Assembly (NCBI RefSeq): GCF_003112675.1
Contig: NZ_BFAY01000005.1
Location: 434,001-498,000 of the forward strand
Reading direction: 5' to 3'
DNA: 64,000 bases
Source: Leptospira johnsonii
GTDB lineage: Bacteria > Spirochaetota > Leptospiria > Leptospirales > Leptospiraceae
Shown: positions 1 to 8,976 of the stretch, piece by piece
How positions within the stretch are numbered: the stretch's first letter is position 1
Layout: each line of letters starts with the position of its first letter
The notes under the pieces: generated by a model
What the model was told of the DNA's origin: nothing
The model's input: only the letters and a program-made list of their open reading frames with translations
Database searches by the model: none
Translations under genes and position numbers: made by a program

Positions 1-648
1 GACGAAATCTGCGATATGTCCTTATCCACCCAGGCAAAGGTACTTCGTATCCTGCAGGAACAAAGATTCGAAAAATTGGGAAGTACGGAACAAGTATCTG
101 TGGATGTTCGAATTATCGCTGCTACTAATATCCCCGTGGAAGAAGCGATCAAAGAAGGGAAGTTCAGGGAAGATCTATATTATAGATTGAATGTGATCCC
201 GATAGTAATTCCTCCGTTAAGAGATCGTAAATCCGATATTCCACTTTTAGTGGACCACTACGTAAGACAAACAATCGCCGAAAATAATCTTTCGCCCAAA
301 ATTATAGAAAAGGAAGCGGTTTCCATATTAGAAAACCATTTCTGGCCGGGAAATATCAGAGAATTAAAGAATGTGGTCGAGAGACTTTGTATCATGACCG
401 TGAGCGATATCATCCGTGCCCAAGATGTGAAAGATTCTATGACAGGTTTCGTAAAAGCAAACGACCTGGTGGAAAAAGGGGACTTCAAAAAAGCAAAAGA
501 AGAATTCGAAAAACAGTATATTCTGAAAACCTTACAAACAAACGAAGGAAATGTTTCCAAAACTTCCAAAGCACTCGGAATAGAAAGATCGCACTTGTAT
601 AGAAAAATGAAATCTTTAGGAATACAGGCGGAGGACATCCATGACTAA
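1..648 (+). CDS. Sigma-54-dependent response regulator, C-terminal part (NtrC/AtoC type)
   Basis: The reading frame is open from the first base, so the gene starts upstream of the window; 216 residues are visible. They cover the second half of a sigma-54 AAA+ activator domain and the DNA-binding tail. The fragment opens with the Walker B Asp-Glu, then sensor I RIIAATN (about residues 37-43), the FREDLYYRLN helix (about 55-64) and WPGNIREL (about 115-122). A Fis-type helix-turn-helix (VSKTSKALGIERSHLYRKM) lies near residues 185-203. Such proteins remodel RNA polymerase-sigma54 at enhancers, usually after phosphorylation of an N-terminal receiver, which is not visible here. The stop overlaps the next start (ATG at 641), suggesting co-transcription. 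Confidence 0.9.
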   Translation, partial: DEICDMSLSTQAKVLRILQEQRFEKLGSTEQVSVDVRIIAATNIPVEEAIKEGKFREDLYYRLNVIPIVIPPLRDRKSDIPLLVDHYVRQTIAENNLSPKIIEKEAVSILENHFWPGNIRELKNVVERLCIMTVSDIIRAQDVKDSMTGFVKANDLVEKGDFKKAKEEFEKQYILKTLQTNEGNVSKTSKALGIERSHLYRKMKSLGIQAEDIHD

Positions 649-1486
649 GCCTGGAGTTTTTCAGGAACTAAAAGGGATTCTACAGGACTTTAAATTTTTG
701 GTCCAAAAAGGAGAATTCCCCATCTTCCGCAGACAGGGAGAAAAAGATCCCCAAGATTTGGAACTGGAGTGGAAAGATTCCTGGAACTGGTCCTCTATAG
801 GATCTAAAAAAGAGAACGAAACTTCGATGCCAGGGATCCAAATGAGGATCCCTCCTAAAAAAGAAGACCGAAACTTCTCCTGTAAACTATGCTCCGATCG
901 ATTGAGCGCTGTCCGTCATTTTATCATCCGAGGCAGGAAGAAAATATTAGTATTACATTATACCGGTGAAACAATTTCCGGAAAAGGATCCTATGTAAAA
1001 ACTTCTCCTTTAAAAATTTTTAGGACCAGCGAAGCAGAAGACGTATTCGATAGAATGATCCAAAAAGTATTCGGATTCACCATGAAGGAATTCTACTTCC
1101 AGGAATTCCCGGGATGTTTATTTTCCCAAGACAGATCCGGTGAAGAAGATTGGAAAAGGAGGACGCAAAATTGCATGGTCCAAGTCCAAGAAACGATCCA
1201 GGAAGAAGGTATCCAAGGAATTATACTCTTAGGGGCAGCAGCAACTTTATTTTTCGGAAAAGAAGAAGCGCTCAAACAAATGGGAAAAACTTTAGAGTTC
1301 CAGCCTGGGACCCCGATGGTGGTACTTCGTTCTCCAGAAGCAATTTTAGCCGCAGAACAAAAAAGAAAATCAACCAAATCAGATTCTCCTGAATTCCAAG
1401 AAGCCAAGAAGAAGGAAATCGAAGTCAAAGAAAGTATTCTCTCCCAGTTGGGGATCTTTCATCAGGAGATTAAAGAAAAAATTTGA
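641..1486 (+). CDS. Uracil-DNA-glycosylase-like protein with iron-sulfur cysteines but no catalytic motifs
   Basis: This 281-residue protein has no obvious close family, but residues 78-240 follow the layout of family 4 uracil-DNA glycosylases. It has CKLC (Cys81, Cys84), a Cys in FPGCLF (Cys159), a Cys in TQNCMVQV (Cys178), then IILLGAAATLFFG (194-206) and a closing segment with RSPEA (230-234). The four cysteines match the order and approximate spacing of the 4Fe-4S ligands of that family. The uracil-binding GEGPG loop is replaced by LHYTGE and the HPA motif by SPEA, so glycosylase activity is unlikely. The N-terminal 75 residues and the charged C-terminus are unassigned. It overlaps the activator upstream by 8 nt and priA downstream by 4 nt. 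Confidence 0.6.
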   Translation: MTKPGVFQELKGILQDFKFLVQKGEFPIFRRQGEKDPQDLELEWKDSWNWSSIGSKKENETSMPGIQMRIPPKKEDRNFSCKLCSDRLSAVRHFIIRGRKKILVLHYTGETISGKGSYVKTSPLKIFRTSEAEDVFDRMIQKVFGFTMKEFYFQEFPGCLFSQDRSGEEDWKRRTQNCMVQVQETIQEEGIQGIILLGAAATLFFGKEEALKQMGKTLEFQPGTPMVVLRSPEAILAAEQKRKSTKSDSPEFQEAKKKEIEVKESILSQLGIFHQEIKEKI

Positions 1487-3426
1487 TCCAATACGCAGAA
1501 CTAGCCTTCGATCTTCCCATCATAGAGGATACATTCACCTACGAGGTCCCTCCAGGCACACAAGTCGGAATGAGAGTAGAGGCCAAACTTAGGGGAAGAA
1601 AAGAAGAAGGTATCGTATTATCCTTACATCATAACGAGCCCAGCTACGCAGTCTTACAAGTAGATCGGGTCATAGATAAAACTCCCGTTATCAATGAAGA
1701 ACAGATTGGCCTCGCGTATTGGGTAAAAGAACAGTATCTTGCTTCTCTTGGGGAATGTATCCATAAGATGATCCCTTCGGGAAGAAGGCATTCCAAAGTA
1801 AAACTTACGGAAGGTTTTACTGCAACCGAACCATTTCCATTAAATGAAGAACAGGAAGCGGCTTATCAAAATATAAGATCCGATTTTGGAAAGGATTCAA
1901 TCCATCTTCTATTCGGAATTACCGGAAGTGGAAAAACGGAAGTATATCTGCATTTGATCCGCGACATTCTTCAAAACTCTAACAAAGGAGTTTTACTTTT
2001 AGTCCCTGAGATAGGCCTGACTTATCATATTATCCGCAAATTAGAAGCTGTCTTTCCGGGAGAGATCGCATTATTACATTCCGCTTTAAAAGTTTCAGAA
2101 AGATTCAAAGCATATACGGAACTTCTTCAAGGTAAAAAAAGGATCGCAGTAGGTACAAGATCTGCGGTATTCGCACCAATCTCAAACTTGGGCTTAGTCA
2201 TTATAGACGAGGAACATGATGGTTCTTTTAAGGAACATTCTACACCTAGATACCATGCAAGACAAGTTGCATTACAACGCTGCAGGACAAACAAAGCGGT
2301 TCTAGTTTTAGGCTCTGCAACTCCTTCCTTAGAAGTATATCATCTGGCAAAAACCGGAAAGATAGGTTTACAAGTGCTAACCAAAAGGCCTGGGACCGCA
2401 AAACCGCCTACAGTCAGGATCGAAGAAAATAAAAAAGATGCAAGGTTACTCGGTTCCGAACTTACGTTTGCGATCAAACAGAGGTTAGATAAAAAAGAAC
2501 AGGTCATTCTTCTTTTGAATAGAAGAGGGTACAGTCCGCTCATCTATTCGGAAAAGGAAAAAGCTTACATTCCTTGTCCGAATTGCACTTCTCATCTATG
2601 TTATCATAAAAAAGGTACCGTTATCTGTCACCTCTGCGGTTTTTCGGATTCTCTCCAAAGATTAGAATCCAAACTAGGAGAAAAGCTGGTCATGATGGGA
2701 ACAGGTACACAAAAACTGGAAGAATTCCTTTTAGAAACTTTTCCAGGCGCAAAAGTAGAACGTTTAGATCAGGACTCTATCCAGGACAAAAGTGTTCTCA
2801 CTGACGTGATCGGAAGATTAGTAGAAGGAGAGATAGATATTCTAACTGGAACCCAGATGATCTCCAAGGGATTAGATGCTGCACGAGTCACCCTAGTAGG
2901 GGTTTTGAATGCAGGAATCGGTTTAGGACTTCCTGATTTCAGAGCAGGAGAAAGAGTGTTTTCTCTCTTAACACAGGTCGCAGGAAGAGCAGGGAGATCC
3001 GATCTTGCCGGAGAAGTTTTGATCGAAACAAACACAGTGGACCATCCGATCATTCGAATGGCCTTGGACCAAGACTATATTCGATTTTATGAATCTGAGA
3101 TCAAAACAAGAGAAGAACTTTTTTATCCTCCATTCTCTCGATTAGTCCGTATCTTATCCAGGTCCAAAGACGAAAGTCTTTCCTTAAAAACGATCGAAGA
3201 AGTTCACCAGGTTCTCAAAAAATATCTGCCGGAACCGAACACTGTAGTTTTAGGTCCTGCCCCTTGTCCTTTCTATAAAATAGATGCAAATTTTAGAAAT
3301 CATATACTGATCAAAACAACTGTGCAGAACAAATGGAGAGAGATCCTAAAAAAAGAGATCCGACCTCTTAAAATTTCTAAAAACGTTTACCTGGAATTGG
3401 ATTTTGATCCATTGGATCTTGTCTGA
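1483..3426 (+). CDS. priA: Primosomal protein N' (PriA), replication restart helicase
   Basis: PriA is the 3'-5' DNA helicase that reloads the replisome at stalled forks. The 647-residue product has a short N-terminal DNA-binding domain, Walker A GITGSGKT (145-152), DEEH box (242-245), GSATPS (278-283) and the helicase C-terminal half with QVAGRAGR. It is shorter than E. coli PriA (732). In the cysteine region only CPNC (365-368) and CHLC (382-385) remain; the outer two CxxC pairs that normally flank them are absent, so one of the two zinc sites seems lost. The start is TTG at 1483, overlapping the previous stop (TTGA). The stop overlaps the fmt start. Confidence 0.95.
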   Translation: MIQYAELAFDLPIIEDTFTYEVPPGTQVGMRVEAKLRGRKEEGIVLSLHHNEPSYAVLQVDRVIDKTPVINEEQIGLAYWVKEQYLASLGECIHKMIPSGRRHSKVKLTEGFTATEPFPLNEEQEAAYQNIRSDFGKDSIHLLFGITGSGKTEVYLHLIRDILQNSNKGVLLLVPEIGLTYHIIRKLEAVFPGEIALLHSALKVSERFKAYTELLQGKKRIAVGTRSAVFAPISNLGLVIIDEEHDGSFKEHSTPRYHARQVALQRCRTNKAVLVLGSATPSLEVYHLAKTGKIGLQVLTKRPGTAKPPTVRIEENKKDARLLGSELTFAIKQRLDKKEQVILLLNRRGYSPLIYSEKEKAYIPCPNCTSHLCYHKKGTVICHLCGFSDSLQRLESKLGEKLVMMGTGTQKLEEFLLETFPGAKVERLDQDSIQDKSVLTDVIGRLVEGEIDILTGTQMISKGLDAARVTLVGVLNAGIGLGLPDFRAGERVFSLLTQVAGRAGRSDLAGEVLIETNTVDHPIIRMALDQDYIRFYESEIKTREELFYPPFSRLVRILSRSKDESLSLKTIEEVHQVLKKYLPEPNTVVLGPAPCPFYKIDANFRNHILIKTTVQNKWREILKKEIRPLKISKNVYLELDFDPLDLV

Positions 3427-4370
3427 TGAAAATCGCATTTTTTGGAACCCCGGAACCTTCTGCCAAACTTTTGCAGGCGCTATTACAAGAGCCTGAGATC
3501 CAAGTACAATTCGTAGTCACAAATCCGGATCGTCCGAAAGGCAGAAGTAAAACACTTATCCCAAGTCCAGTAAAGGAAGTAGCCGTTTCTGCAAATCTTC
3601 CCGTGTTCCAATACGAATCCATTAAGAAGGAAAAAGAAGAAGCACTCCAAAACTTTTCCAAGTTCGATGCTGAGCTCTATGTTGTATTCGCTTACGGTTC
3701 TATTCTTCCTAAAGAAATTTTTTCTCATCCTAAATTCGGTTCTATTAATCTACATGGATCCATCCTTCCTGATCTGAGAGGCGCTTCACCAGTCCAAACC
3801 TCTCTTTGGAAAGGTTATACTAAAACAGGGATCAGTATCCAATACCTGGGAGAAAAAATGGACGAAGGCGATATTATCGCCATTCATGAAGTGGATGTAA
3901 GCCAGGAAGATGATACAGGTACCCTAATGGAAAAGATCACCCAGGCAGGGATCGAAAGTCTAATTCCGCTTTTAAAAGGCCCAAGAACTTCACCTTTCGA
4001 GGCCTCTCCGCAAGACCATTCCAAGGCAACGTATTGTACTAAAATCCTGGCAGAAGATCGGGTCCTGGATCTAAAACTTTCCGCCGTAGAACTGCATAAT
4101 CGAATACGAGCTTTAAGTCCTGATCTGGGTGGATATTGTCGTTTTAAAGACAAACGTTTGATTTTATGGAAAACAAAACCTGTCGATTTTTCCGAAACTC
4201 CGATAGAGCCAGGCAAATTGAAACGAATGGACAAAAAGGCCCTTCTTTTCCAGTGTGGAGATGGCCGTTTCTTAGAGATCCTTTCCGTCCAACCGGAAAA
4301 TAAAAACAGAATGACTGTTTCAGATTTCATGAACGGTTTCCGTATTTCGGACGAGGATCGTTTCGAGTGA
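3426..4370 (+). CDS. fmt: Methionyl-tRNA formyltransferase
   Basis: Fmt formylates Met-tRNAfMet using 10-formyl-tetrahydrofolate, preparing the initiator tRNA. The 314 residues match the usual length. The N-terminal Rossmann segment is FFGTPEPS; the catalytic region carries NLHGSILPDLRGASPVQ with Asn108 and His110, and KMDEGDI with Asp146, matching the Asn-His-Asp triad of the family. The C-terminal domain (from about residue 205) is the tRNA-binding part. ATG at 3426 shares a base with the priA stop. In many bacteria def lies next to fmt; here no deformylase gene is adjacent. Confidence 0.95.
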   Translation: MKIAFFGTPEPSAKLLQALLQEPEIQVQFVVTNPDRPKGRSKTLIPSPVKEVAVSANLPVFQYESIKKEKEEALQNFSKFDAELYVVFAYGSILPKEIFSHPKFGSINLHGSILPDLRGASPVQTSLWKGYTKTGISIQYLGEKMDEGDIIAIHEVDVSQEDDTGTLMEKITQAGIESLIPLLKGPRTSPFEASPQDHSKATYCTKILAEDRVLDLKLSAVELHNRIRALSPDLGGYCRFKDKRLILWKTKPVDFSETPIEPGKLKRMDKKALLFQCGDGRFLEILSVQPENKNRMTVSDFMNGFRISDEDRFE

Positions 4371-5371
4371 CCAAGGAAGAACTCCGCTCTAAATATCTCC
4401 CTATCGGGGGTTACTTTTTTTTCATCGCATTCGGCTTAGTAGTCTTCTTCATAGCCGCTTTTTTAGTAGTATTCGTTCGTACGAAAAGTGCCACCATGGT
4501 GGTCATGCCTGATGTGATAGGCAAACCGTACAACGAAGTCCATAACGAGTTAATGCGCCTCCAGCTGAAAGTCAGATTGGAGTCCAAACGTTATCCGGAC
4601 AAAACAGACGGTATTATCATCTACCAATCCATTCGTCCAGGAAGAGAAGTGGAAGCAGGCTCCAAAGTTTCTCTTACTGTAAATATTGGTTTAGACAGGA
4701 TCGATATGCCCAACCTAAAAGGGCAAAGTTTGGTCTCCGCTAAAAACTCCATGGAAAAAGTTCTCTCTGGAGAGGCTTACGTTTCTCTGACCCTAGGTGG
4801 GATCACCTATGTGGAAGTAAAAGAAGGAGAACAGCCTGACACAGTAGTGGACCAAATCCCAGAAGCAGGTAAAAATATTACCGCGGGTGAAAAAGTATTC
4901 TTACTCGTTACAAAACCTTCTACCAAGAAAAAAGAAGGGGAACCTCAAGCAGGATTAGATTTTAAACCGGGTGATTCTTTTGCGTTCGCTCAAAGAGCCT
5001 TAGTAAGAGCAAAAATTTCTTCCAAGGCAGAAGTGGTTGTCACCAAATTTCGTCCCGATAACGGAAAGATAGAATCAGTCCAAAAAGTGGGAAACGAATA
5101 CAAGTTTAAGGTATTTTATTTCGAACCGGAAGATAGAGTAGAGAGCGGATACGAAAGTTTTGTATACGAGGCTCCTGAAAACGGAACGTATTCCCTAATC
5201 GTAAAAGACCAAAAAGACGAAACCAAACAAACGGAAATCAGCGCTCCCACAACGTACCAAGAGGGAGAAAAAATCCAAACCGTCTTTTACAGAACGGGAG
5301 ACGTGACCCTGGTTCTTCTGGACGAGAAAGGTTCGAAAGTAAAATCCAAAGACTACGAGAACGAATTTTGA
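4367..5371 (+). CDS. Membrane-anchored PASTA-domain protein without a kinase domain
   Basis: The 334-residue protein has a short cytoplasmic start, one membrane segment (about residues 15-36, rich in F, V and A) and an extracytoplasmic part. Two PASTA domains follow (about 44-109 and 112-186), recognisable by [12 protein letters not shown] and [12 protein letters not shown] with the typical spacing to I-P-x-G-x-x-V/I endings. PASTA domains bind peptidoglycan or muropeptides in Ser/Thr kinases and penicillin-binding proteins; neither enzyme is attached here. The last 140 residues are unassigned, charged and probably beta-rich. The start GTG at 4367 overlaps the fmt stop, and the stop overlaps rpe, so it is part of the priA-rpe operon. 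The role is probably in the envelope, but this is an inference. Confidence 0.8.
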   Translation: MTKEELRSKYLPIGGYFFFIAFGLVVFFIAAFLVVFVRTKSATMVVMPDVIGKPYNEVHNELMRLQLKVRLESKRYPDKTDGIIIYQSIRPGREVEAGSKVSLTVNIGLDRIDMPNLKGQSLVSAKNSMEKVLSGEAYVSLTLGGITYVEVKEGEQPDTVVDQIPEAGKNITAGEKVFLLVTKPSTKKKEGEPQAGLDFKPGDSFAFAQRALVRAKISSKAEVVVTKFRPDNGKIESVQKVGNEYKFKVFYFEPEDRVESGYESFVYEAPENGTYSLIVKDQKDETKQTEISAPTTYQEGEKIQTVFYRTGDVTLVLLDEKGSKVKSKDYENEF

Positions 5372-6012
5372 AAATCTCCGCTTCTATTTTAGCCACCCAA
5401 CTTACTGCACTTGCGAGTACTGTTCCCAACTTTAAAAAAGAAGGGATAGACCTAGTCCATATGGATGTAATGGACGGAAATTTTGTGCCCCAGATCAGCT
5501 TCGGAGAAGCGATCAATAAAGAGATCAAGGCAATGACCCAGATCCCTCTGGATGTTCACCTCATGGTGGAGAAGCCAGAAAATCACGTTCACAAATATTA
5601 CGAGCTAAATCCCTACTGCATTACTTTCCATACGGAAACCACTCGTTTCCCAATCCGTTTAGCCCAAGAAATAAAGAAGAATGGACCCAAAGTGGGAGTT
5701 TCTCTGAATCCCGGGACCCCAGTTTCCGTTTTAGAAACGCTTCTGCCTTATATCGATCTAGTACTTATCATGACCGTGGAACCTGGGTTCTATGGACAGA
5801 AATTCGTGGATGGGGGAATGGACAAGATCAGAAAGACCAAGTCCTTGATCTCGAATTACCCAATCGAGCTGGAAGTGGATGGGGGAGTCAATGATACAAA
5901 TATCAAAGAACTCGCTCAGGCTGGAGTGGATATCTGCGTCGTAGGGGCTGGTTTATTCAAATCCGGTGACCCAAGCGAGAATGGGATCCGCCTAAAAAGC
6001 CTAGTAAAGTAA
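5368..6012 (+). CDS. rpe: Ribulose-phosphate 3-epimerase
   Basis: Rpe interconverts ribulose 5-phosphate and xylulose 5-phosphate in the pentose phosphate pathway. The 214-residue TIM barrel has the full set of signatures: SASILATQ at the N-terminus, [38 protein letters not shown] and EVDGGVN, which carry the metal-binding His/Asp residues and the phosphate loop. The start is TTG at 5368 overlapping the preceding stop (TTGA). It is the last gene of the run that begins at or before the window edge; a promoter follows for rpsP. Confidence 0.96.
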   Translation: MKISASILATQLTALASTVPNFKKEGIDLVHMDVMDGNFVPQISFGEAINKEIKAMTQIPLDVHLMVEKPENHVHKYYELNPYCITFHTETTRFPIRLAQEIKKNGPKVGVSLNPGTPVSVLETLLPYIDLVLIMTVEPGFYGQKFVDGGMDKIRKTKSLISNYPIELEVDGGVNDTNIKELAQAGVDICVVGAGLFKSGDPSENGIRLKSLVK

Positions 6013-6027
6013 TAACTTTATTAAATA

Positions 6028-6056
6028 TTGACAGTCAGACTTTCCACGAAATTATG
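6028..6056 (+). promoter_or_regulatory. Putative sigma-70 promoter for the rpsP operon
   Basis: A perfect TTGACA (6028-6033) is followed after 17 bases by ATTATG (6051-6056), a weak -10 hexamer. It lies in the only gap between rpe and rpsP and would give a leader of roughly 50 nt before the TTG start at 6116. The -35 is strong, the -10 only approximate. Confidence 0.45.
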
Positions 6057-6115
6057 GCGTATTAGGGCAAACTCATGCAGTGAGCCCATCCTTATTTATT
6101 CGAAGGAATTTTACT

Positions 6116-6382
6116 TTGGTTAAGATCAGACTACAAAGAACCGGAGCCAAAAACAACCCTCACTACCGGGTAGTGGCTGCAGATGCCCGTTCCCCTAGAG
6201 ACGGTAAATTTATCGATATTCTCGGACACTATCACCCAGCAGAGGTGAAAGGCCAAACAACCCTGAATAAAGAGAAAATTTTAGGCTGGCTCAGCAAAGG
6301 TGCTCAACCTACCGGAACCGTTCTGAACCTCATTAAACACGAGGGAATCTGGGCGGAATATAAGCAATCCCTGAAGAAGTAA
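6116..6382 (+). CDS. rpsP: 30S ribosomal protein S16
   Basis: S16 is a small-subunit ribosomal protein. The product begins [19 protein letters not shown] and continues with [20 protein letters not shown], the standard S16 core, ending after about 88 residues. I place the start at TTG 6116: it gives the canonical N-terminus and has GAAGGA about 9 bases upstream. A longer frame from GTG 6080 would add 12 residues not found in the family and lacks a ribosome binding site. It heads the classical rpsP-khpA-rimM-trmD-rplS cluster. Confidence 0.95.
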   Translation: MVKIRLQRTGAKNNPHYRVVAADARSPRDGKFIDILGHYHPAEVKGQTTLNKEKILGWLSKGAQPTGTVLNLIKHEGIWAEYKQSLKK

Positions 6383-6612
6383 TGGAAGAGCTGATCCGCT
6401 ATATCGTTACTTCTCTAGTAGATCATCCGGAGGAGATTTCCGTAAAGGAAATTGAGGGCGACGAACAAACCGTCCTAGAACTCCGGGTTTCCCCTAAGGA
6501 TGTGGGGAAAGTGATCGGCAAGAATGGTAGGATCGCTAAGTCCTTAAGAGCGATCTTGACCGCAGCCTCCATTAAAGCCGGAAAAAATTTCTCCTTAGAA
6601 ATTATTGACTGA
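6382..6612 (+). CDS. khpA: KH-domain RNA-binding protein KhpA (YlqC)
   Basis: This 76-residue protein consists almost entirely of a KH domain with the GxxG loop in [16 protein letters not shown]. It sits between rpsP and rimM, the same place as in many bacteria. KhpA proteins bind RNA, often with a partner KhpB/Jag, and influence cell division and small-RNA biology in other phyla. ATG at 6382 shares one base with the rpsP stop, and its 3' end overlaps rimM by 8 nt. Confidence 0.9.
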   Translation: MEELIRYIVTSLVDHPEEISVKEIEGDEQTVLELRVSPKDVGKVIGKNGRIAKSLRAILTAASIKAGKNFSLEIID

Positions 6613-7123
6613 GACTCGTATCCTAACCGGACATTTAGGAAAACCCTTCGGATTGAAGGGTTTTGTCCGATTGGTTGCAGAGGACAGTTCCGTTCCGCAA
6701 CTTAAATTTCCTATCCAAGCCATCCTAGAATTTCCTTCTCGGGACCCTGTGCCTGTTAAGATACTTAAATCCACACTACAAGCAGGAAAGATACTTCTGC
6801 AATTAGAAGGGATCAACTCTCCGGAAGACGCTTCTTCCTTAACCGGTGGAAAACTTTATATAGATAGATCTCATTTTCCTAAATCCAAGAACGAAGAATA
6901 TTATCTATTCGAACTGAAAGGTCTGAAAGCAATCTCTGAAGACGGAAAAGAACTTGGTTGGGAATTAGTAGACATTTTAGAAAATCCGGCACATTCTATC
7001 TTAGTCTTTCAAACAGAAGATTCCGAGATGTTAGTTCCTTATGTGGAAAAACATGTAGGAAAAGTATTCTTAGAAGAAGGCAAGATCGTCTTAAAAAGTC
7101 CTGAGGATTGGAATGAAATTTAA
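6605..7123 (+). CDS. rimM: Ribosome maturation factor RimM
   Basis: RimM assists 16S rRNA processing and assembly of the 30S head around S19. The 172-residue protein shows the N-terminal RimM domain opening with [16 protein letters not shown] and the PRC-barrel half with [20 protein letters not shown] and VPYVEKHVG. Start is TTG at 6605, overlapping khpA by 8 nt. Its end overlaps trmD by 11 nt. The position between khpA and trmD is the standard one. Confidence 0.94.
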   Translation: MTETRILTGHLGKPFGLKGFVRLVAEDSSVPQLKFPIQAILEFPSRDPVPVKILKSTLQAGKILLQLEGINSPEDASSLTGGKLYIDRSHFPKSKNEEYYLFELKGLKAISEDGKELGWELVDILENPAHSILVFQTEDSEMLVPYVEKHVGKVFLEEGKIVLKSPEDWNEI

Positions 7124-7781
7124 TTTTATTACCTTATTCCCCTCCAAAATCCAGGCTTACTTTTCGGAAGGACTACAGGAGAAGGCAATCCAAAAGGGAG
7201 TGTTCTCTGTAAACATTGTACATCTAAGAGACTTCTCCAATAATAAACATCTAAAGGTAGACGACACACCTTATGGAGGAGGTCCAGGAATGCTCTTAAA
7301 AGTTGAGCCTATAGACCTGGCCTTAAAATCATTAGGAGAAGATAGAGGACTAGTAATTCTTACGGCTCCCTCCGGAATTCCATTCGATCAGAACGTCGCG
7401 GAGAAATTATCCAAGCTGCAAAAACCGATCACTCTTATTTCAGGATATTATGAAGGAGTGGATCATAGGGTAACTGAGCATCTTGTTGACATAGAACTGT
7501 CCCTTGGAAATTATGTAATTTCAGCCGGAGATTTGGCAAGCCTCTGTATAACAGATGCTGTGTCCAGGCTTTTGCCCGGCTTTTTAGGCGACCGAGAGAG
7601 CCTAGAAGAAGAATCTCATAACGAAAGGGATGTTTTAGAATATCCACAATATACGAAACCTTCAGAGTATAATGGCTGGAAGGTTCCAGACATTCTCTTG
7701 GGCGGAAACCACGCGGCGATAGAATCTTGGCGCAATGCCAATCGAAAGAAAGTCGACCCTGATATTACGAGGAATTTATGA
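7113..7781 (+). CDS. trmD: tRNA (guanine-N1)-methyltransferase TrmD
   Basis: TrmD makes m1G37 next to the anticodon of tRNAs with G36, preventing +1 frameshifts. The 222-residue SPOUT enzyme carries the knotted S-adenosylmethionine site: [38 protein letters not shown] and [13 protein letters not shown]. The catalytic Asp region follows in [12 protein letters not shown]. Start ATG at 7113 lies inside the rimM end; the stop overlaps the rplS start (ATGA). Confidence 0.96.
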   Translation: MKFNFITLFPSKIQAYFSEGLQEKAIQKGVFSVNIVHLRDFSNNKHLKVDDTPYGGGPGMLLKVEPIDLALKSLGEDRGLVILTAPSGIPFDQNVAEKLSKLQKPITLISGYYEGVDHRVTEHLVDIELSLGNYVISAGDLASLCITDAVSRLLPGFLGDRESLEEESHNERDVLEYPQYTKPSEYNGWKVPDILLGGNHAAIESWRNANRKKVDPDITRNL

Positions 7782-8203
7782 AAGAACTTTTAAAAAGCGG
7801 ACTTCCTACAGAAGCAAACCGTACCCTGAATTTCAACGTAGGGGATACTGTTAAGGTCCATTATAAAATCCAAGAATCCGGCAAAGAAAGGGTCCAGGTA
7901 TACGAAGGAGTTGTGATTTCCATCTCCAACGGCGGAAACGGAAAATCTTTCACCGTTCGTAGGATTTCTTACGATGTGGGTGTAGAGAGAGTATTCCCAC
8001 TTTATTCTCCTCGTATCGCTAAAATTGAACTAGTACGTAAAGGTAAGGTTCGTCGTTCTAAACTGTTCTTCTTAAGAGAACGTTCCGGAAAATCTGCTCG
8101 TATTCGCGAGTTGAAAGGCGGAAAAGTTTTAGTAGCAGAAGATAGAAAACGCCAAACTGCCGAAGAAGCTAAGGCGAGCGCGCCAGCTGCTACTGCAGAA
8201 TAA
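7778..8203 (+). CDS. rplS: 50S ribosomal protein L19
   Basis: L19 sits at the 30S-50S interface. The core is clear: [29 protein letters not shown], then [21 protein letters not shown] and [21 protein letters not shown]. At 141 residues it is about 20 longer than usual; the extra C-terminal tail (about residues 118-141) is rich in Ala, Glu, Lys and Thr and looks disordered. It closes the operon; a hairpin follows at 8220-8242. Confidence 0.96.
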   Translation: MKELLKSGLPTEANRTLNFNVGDTVKVHYKIQESGKERVQVYEGVVISISNGGNGKSFTVRRISYDVGVERVFPLYSPRIAKIELVRKGKVRRSKLFFLRERSGKSARIRELKGGKVLVAEDRKRQTAEEAKASAPAATAE

Positions 8204-8219
8204 GAACCTTTTTTAAAAG

Positions 8220-8250
8220 CGGCAGACTACTACTCTCTGCCGTATTCTCT
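8220..8250 (+). terminator. Possible terminator after rplS
   Basis: CGGCAG (8220-8225) pairs with CTGCCG (8237-8242) around an 11-base loop, followed by a pyrimidine-rich but not T-pure stretch. It lies in the 80-base gap between rplS and rnhB. The weak T-tract makes the call moderate. Confidence 0.5.
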
Positions 8251-8283
8251 CCTCCTTCTCTTTTTTACTTCTCCTTAAAGCCA

Positions 8284-8976
8284 ATGCCTCTCGTAAATTT
8301 CGAACCGGAAGAATTGAAATTTTTTCCAGACCATCTTCCATGCGGAATAGACGAAGCTGGGCGAGGTCCATATGCAGGCCCCTTGTCTGTAGGAATGGTA
8401 TTATTTACACCGGAGGTTCTGGAAAAGATCTATACGGGACAGATCTTAAAAGGATTAAACGATTCTAAAAAGCTCAGCGAATCAAAACGTGAATCTTTGT
8501 TTCAAGAGATCACAGAAACTGCCCACAAAGTCGCCCATGCATTCTTATCCCATAACTATATAGATCGTTACGGGATCAACAGAGCGGTATTAGAAGGTAT
8601 ACTGAAATGTTATAGAAAGGGCTCCGAAGCTCCGATAGAGAATACCGGAAGAAAACTTCTGCTCTTAATAGACGGAAACTATAATTTTTCCAAATACAAG
8701 GAATCGGAACAGGTAAAACGCCAGTCTTACTATTATAAAAAAGGGGATTCTAGGATCGCGAGTATCGCGGCCGCATCCATCATTGCAAAAGTAAAACGGG
8801 ATCGTTTTATGAAAGCGATTGCTTCCAAGTTTCCAGGTTATGGATTCGAGGCGCATAAAGGATACGGAAGCGCGGGACATGAAGATGCAATCCGGACCCT
8901 GGGACTAGCAAGAATCCACAGAAGGTCTTTCACTAAAAAATTCCATGCTTCCCATTCCTCCTCCCAATCCGATTGA
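8284..8976 (+). CDS. rnhB: Ribonuclease HII
   Basis: RNase HII removes ribonucleotides from DNA and RNA-DNA hybrids. The 230-residue protein has the DEAGRGPYAGPLSVG signature with the catalytic Asp-Glu (about residues 19-20), LNDSKKLSESKR, a DG within LLLIDGNYNF and ASIAAASIIAKVKRDR. The C-terminal Ser/His-rich tail has no assigned function. It overlaps the next gene by 32 nt, and the rnhB-FliK-like-FlhB-like order resembles Bacillus rnhB-ylqG-ylqH. Confidence 0.95.
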   Translation: MPLVNFEPEELKFFPDHLPCGIDEAGRGPYAGPLSVGMVLFTPEVLEKIYTGQILKGLNDSKKLSESKRESLFQEITETAHKVAHAFLSHNYIDRYGINRAVLEGILKCYRKGSEAPIENTGRKLLLLIDGNYNFSKYKESEQVKRQSYYYKKGDSRIASIAAASIIAKVKRDRFMKAIASKFPGYGFEAHKGYGSAGHEDAIRTLGLARIHRRSFTKKFHASHSSSQSD

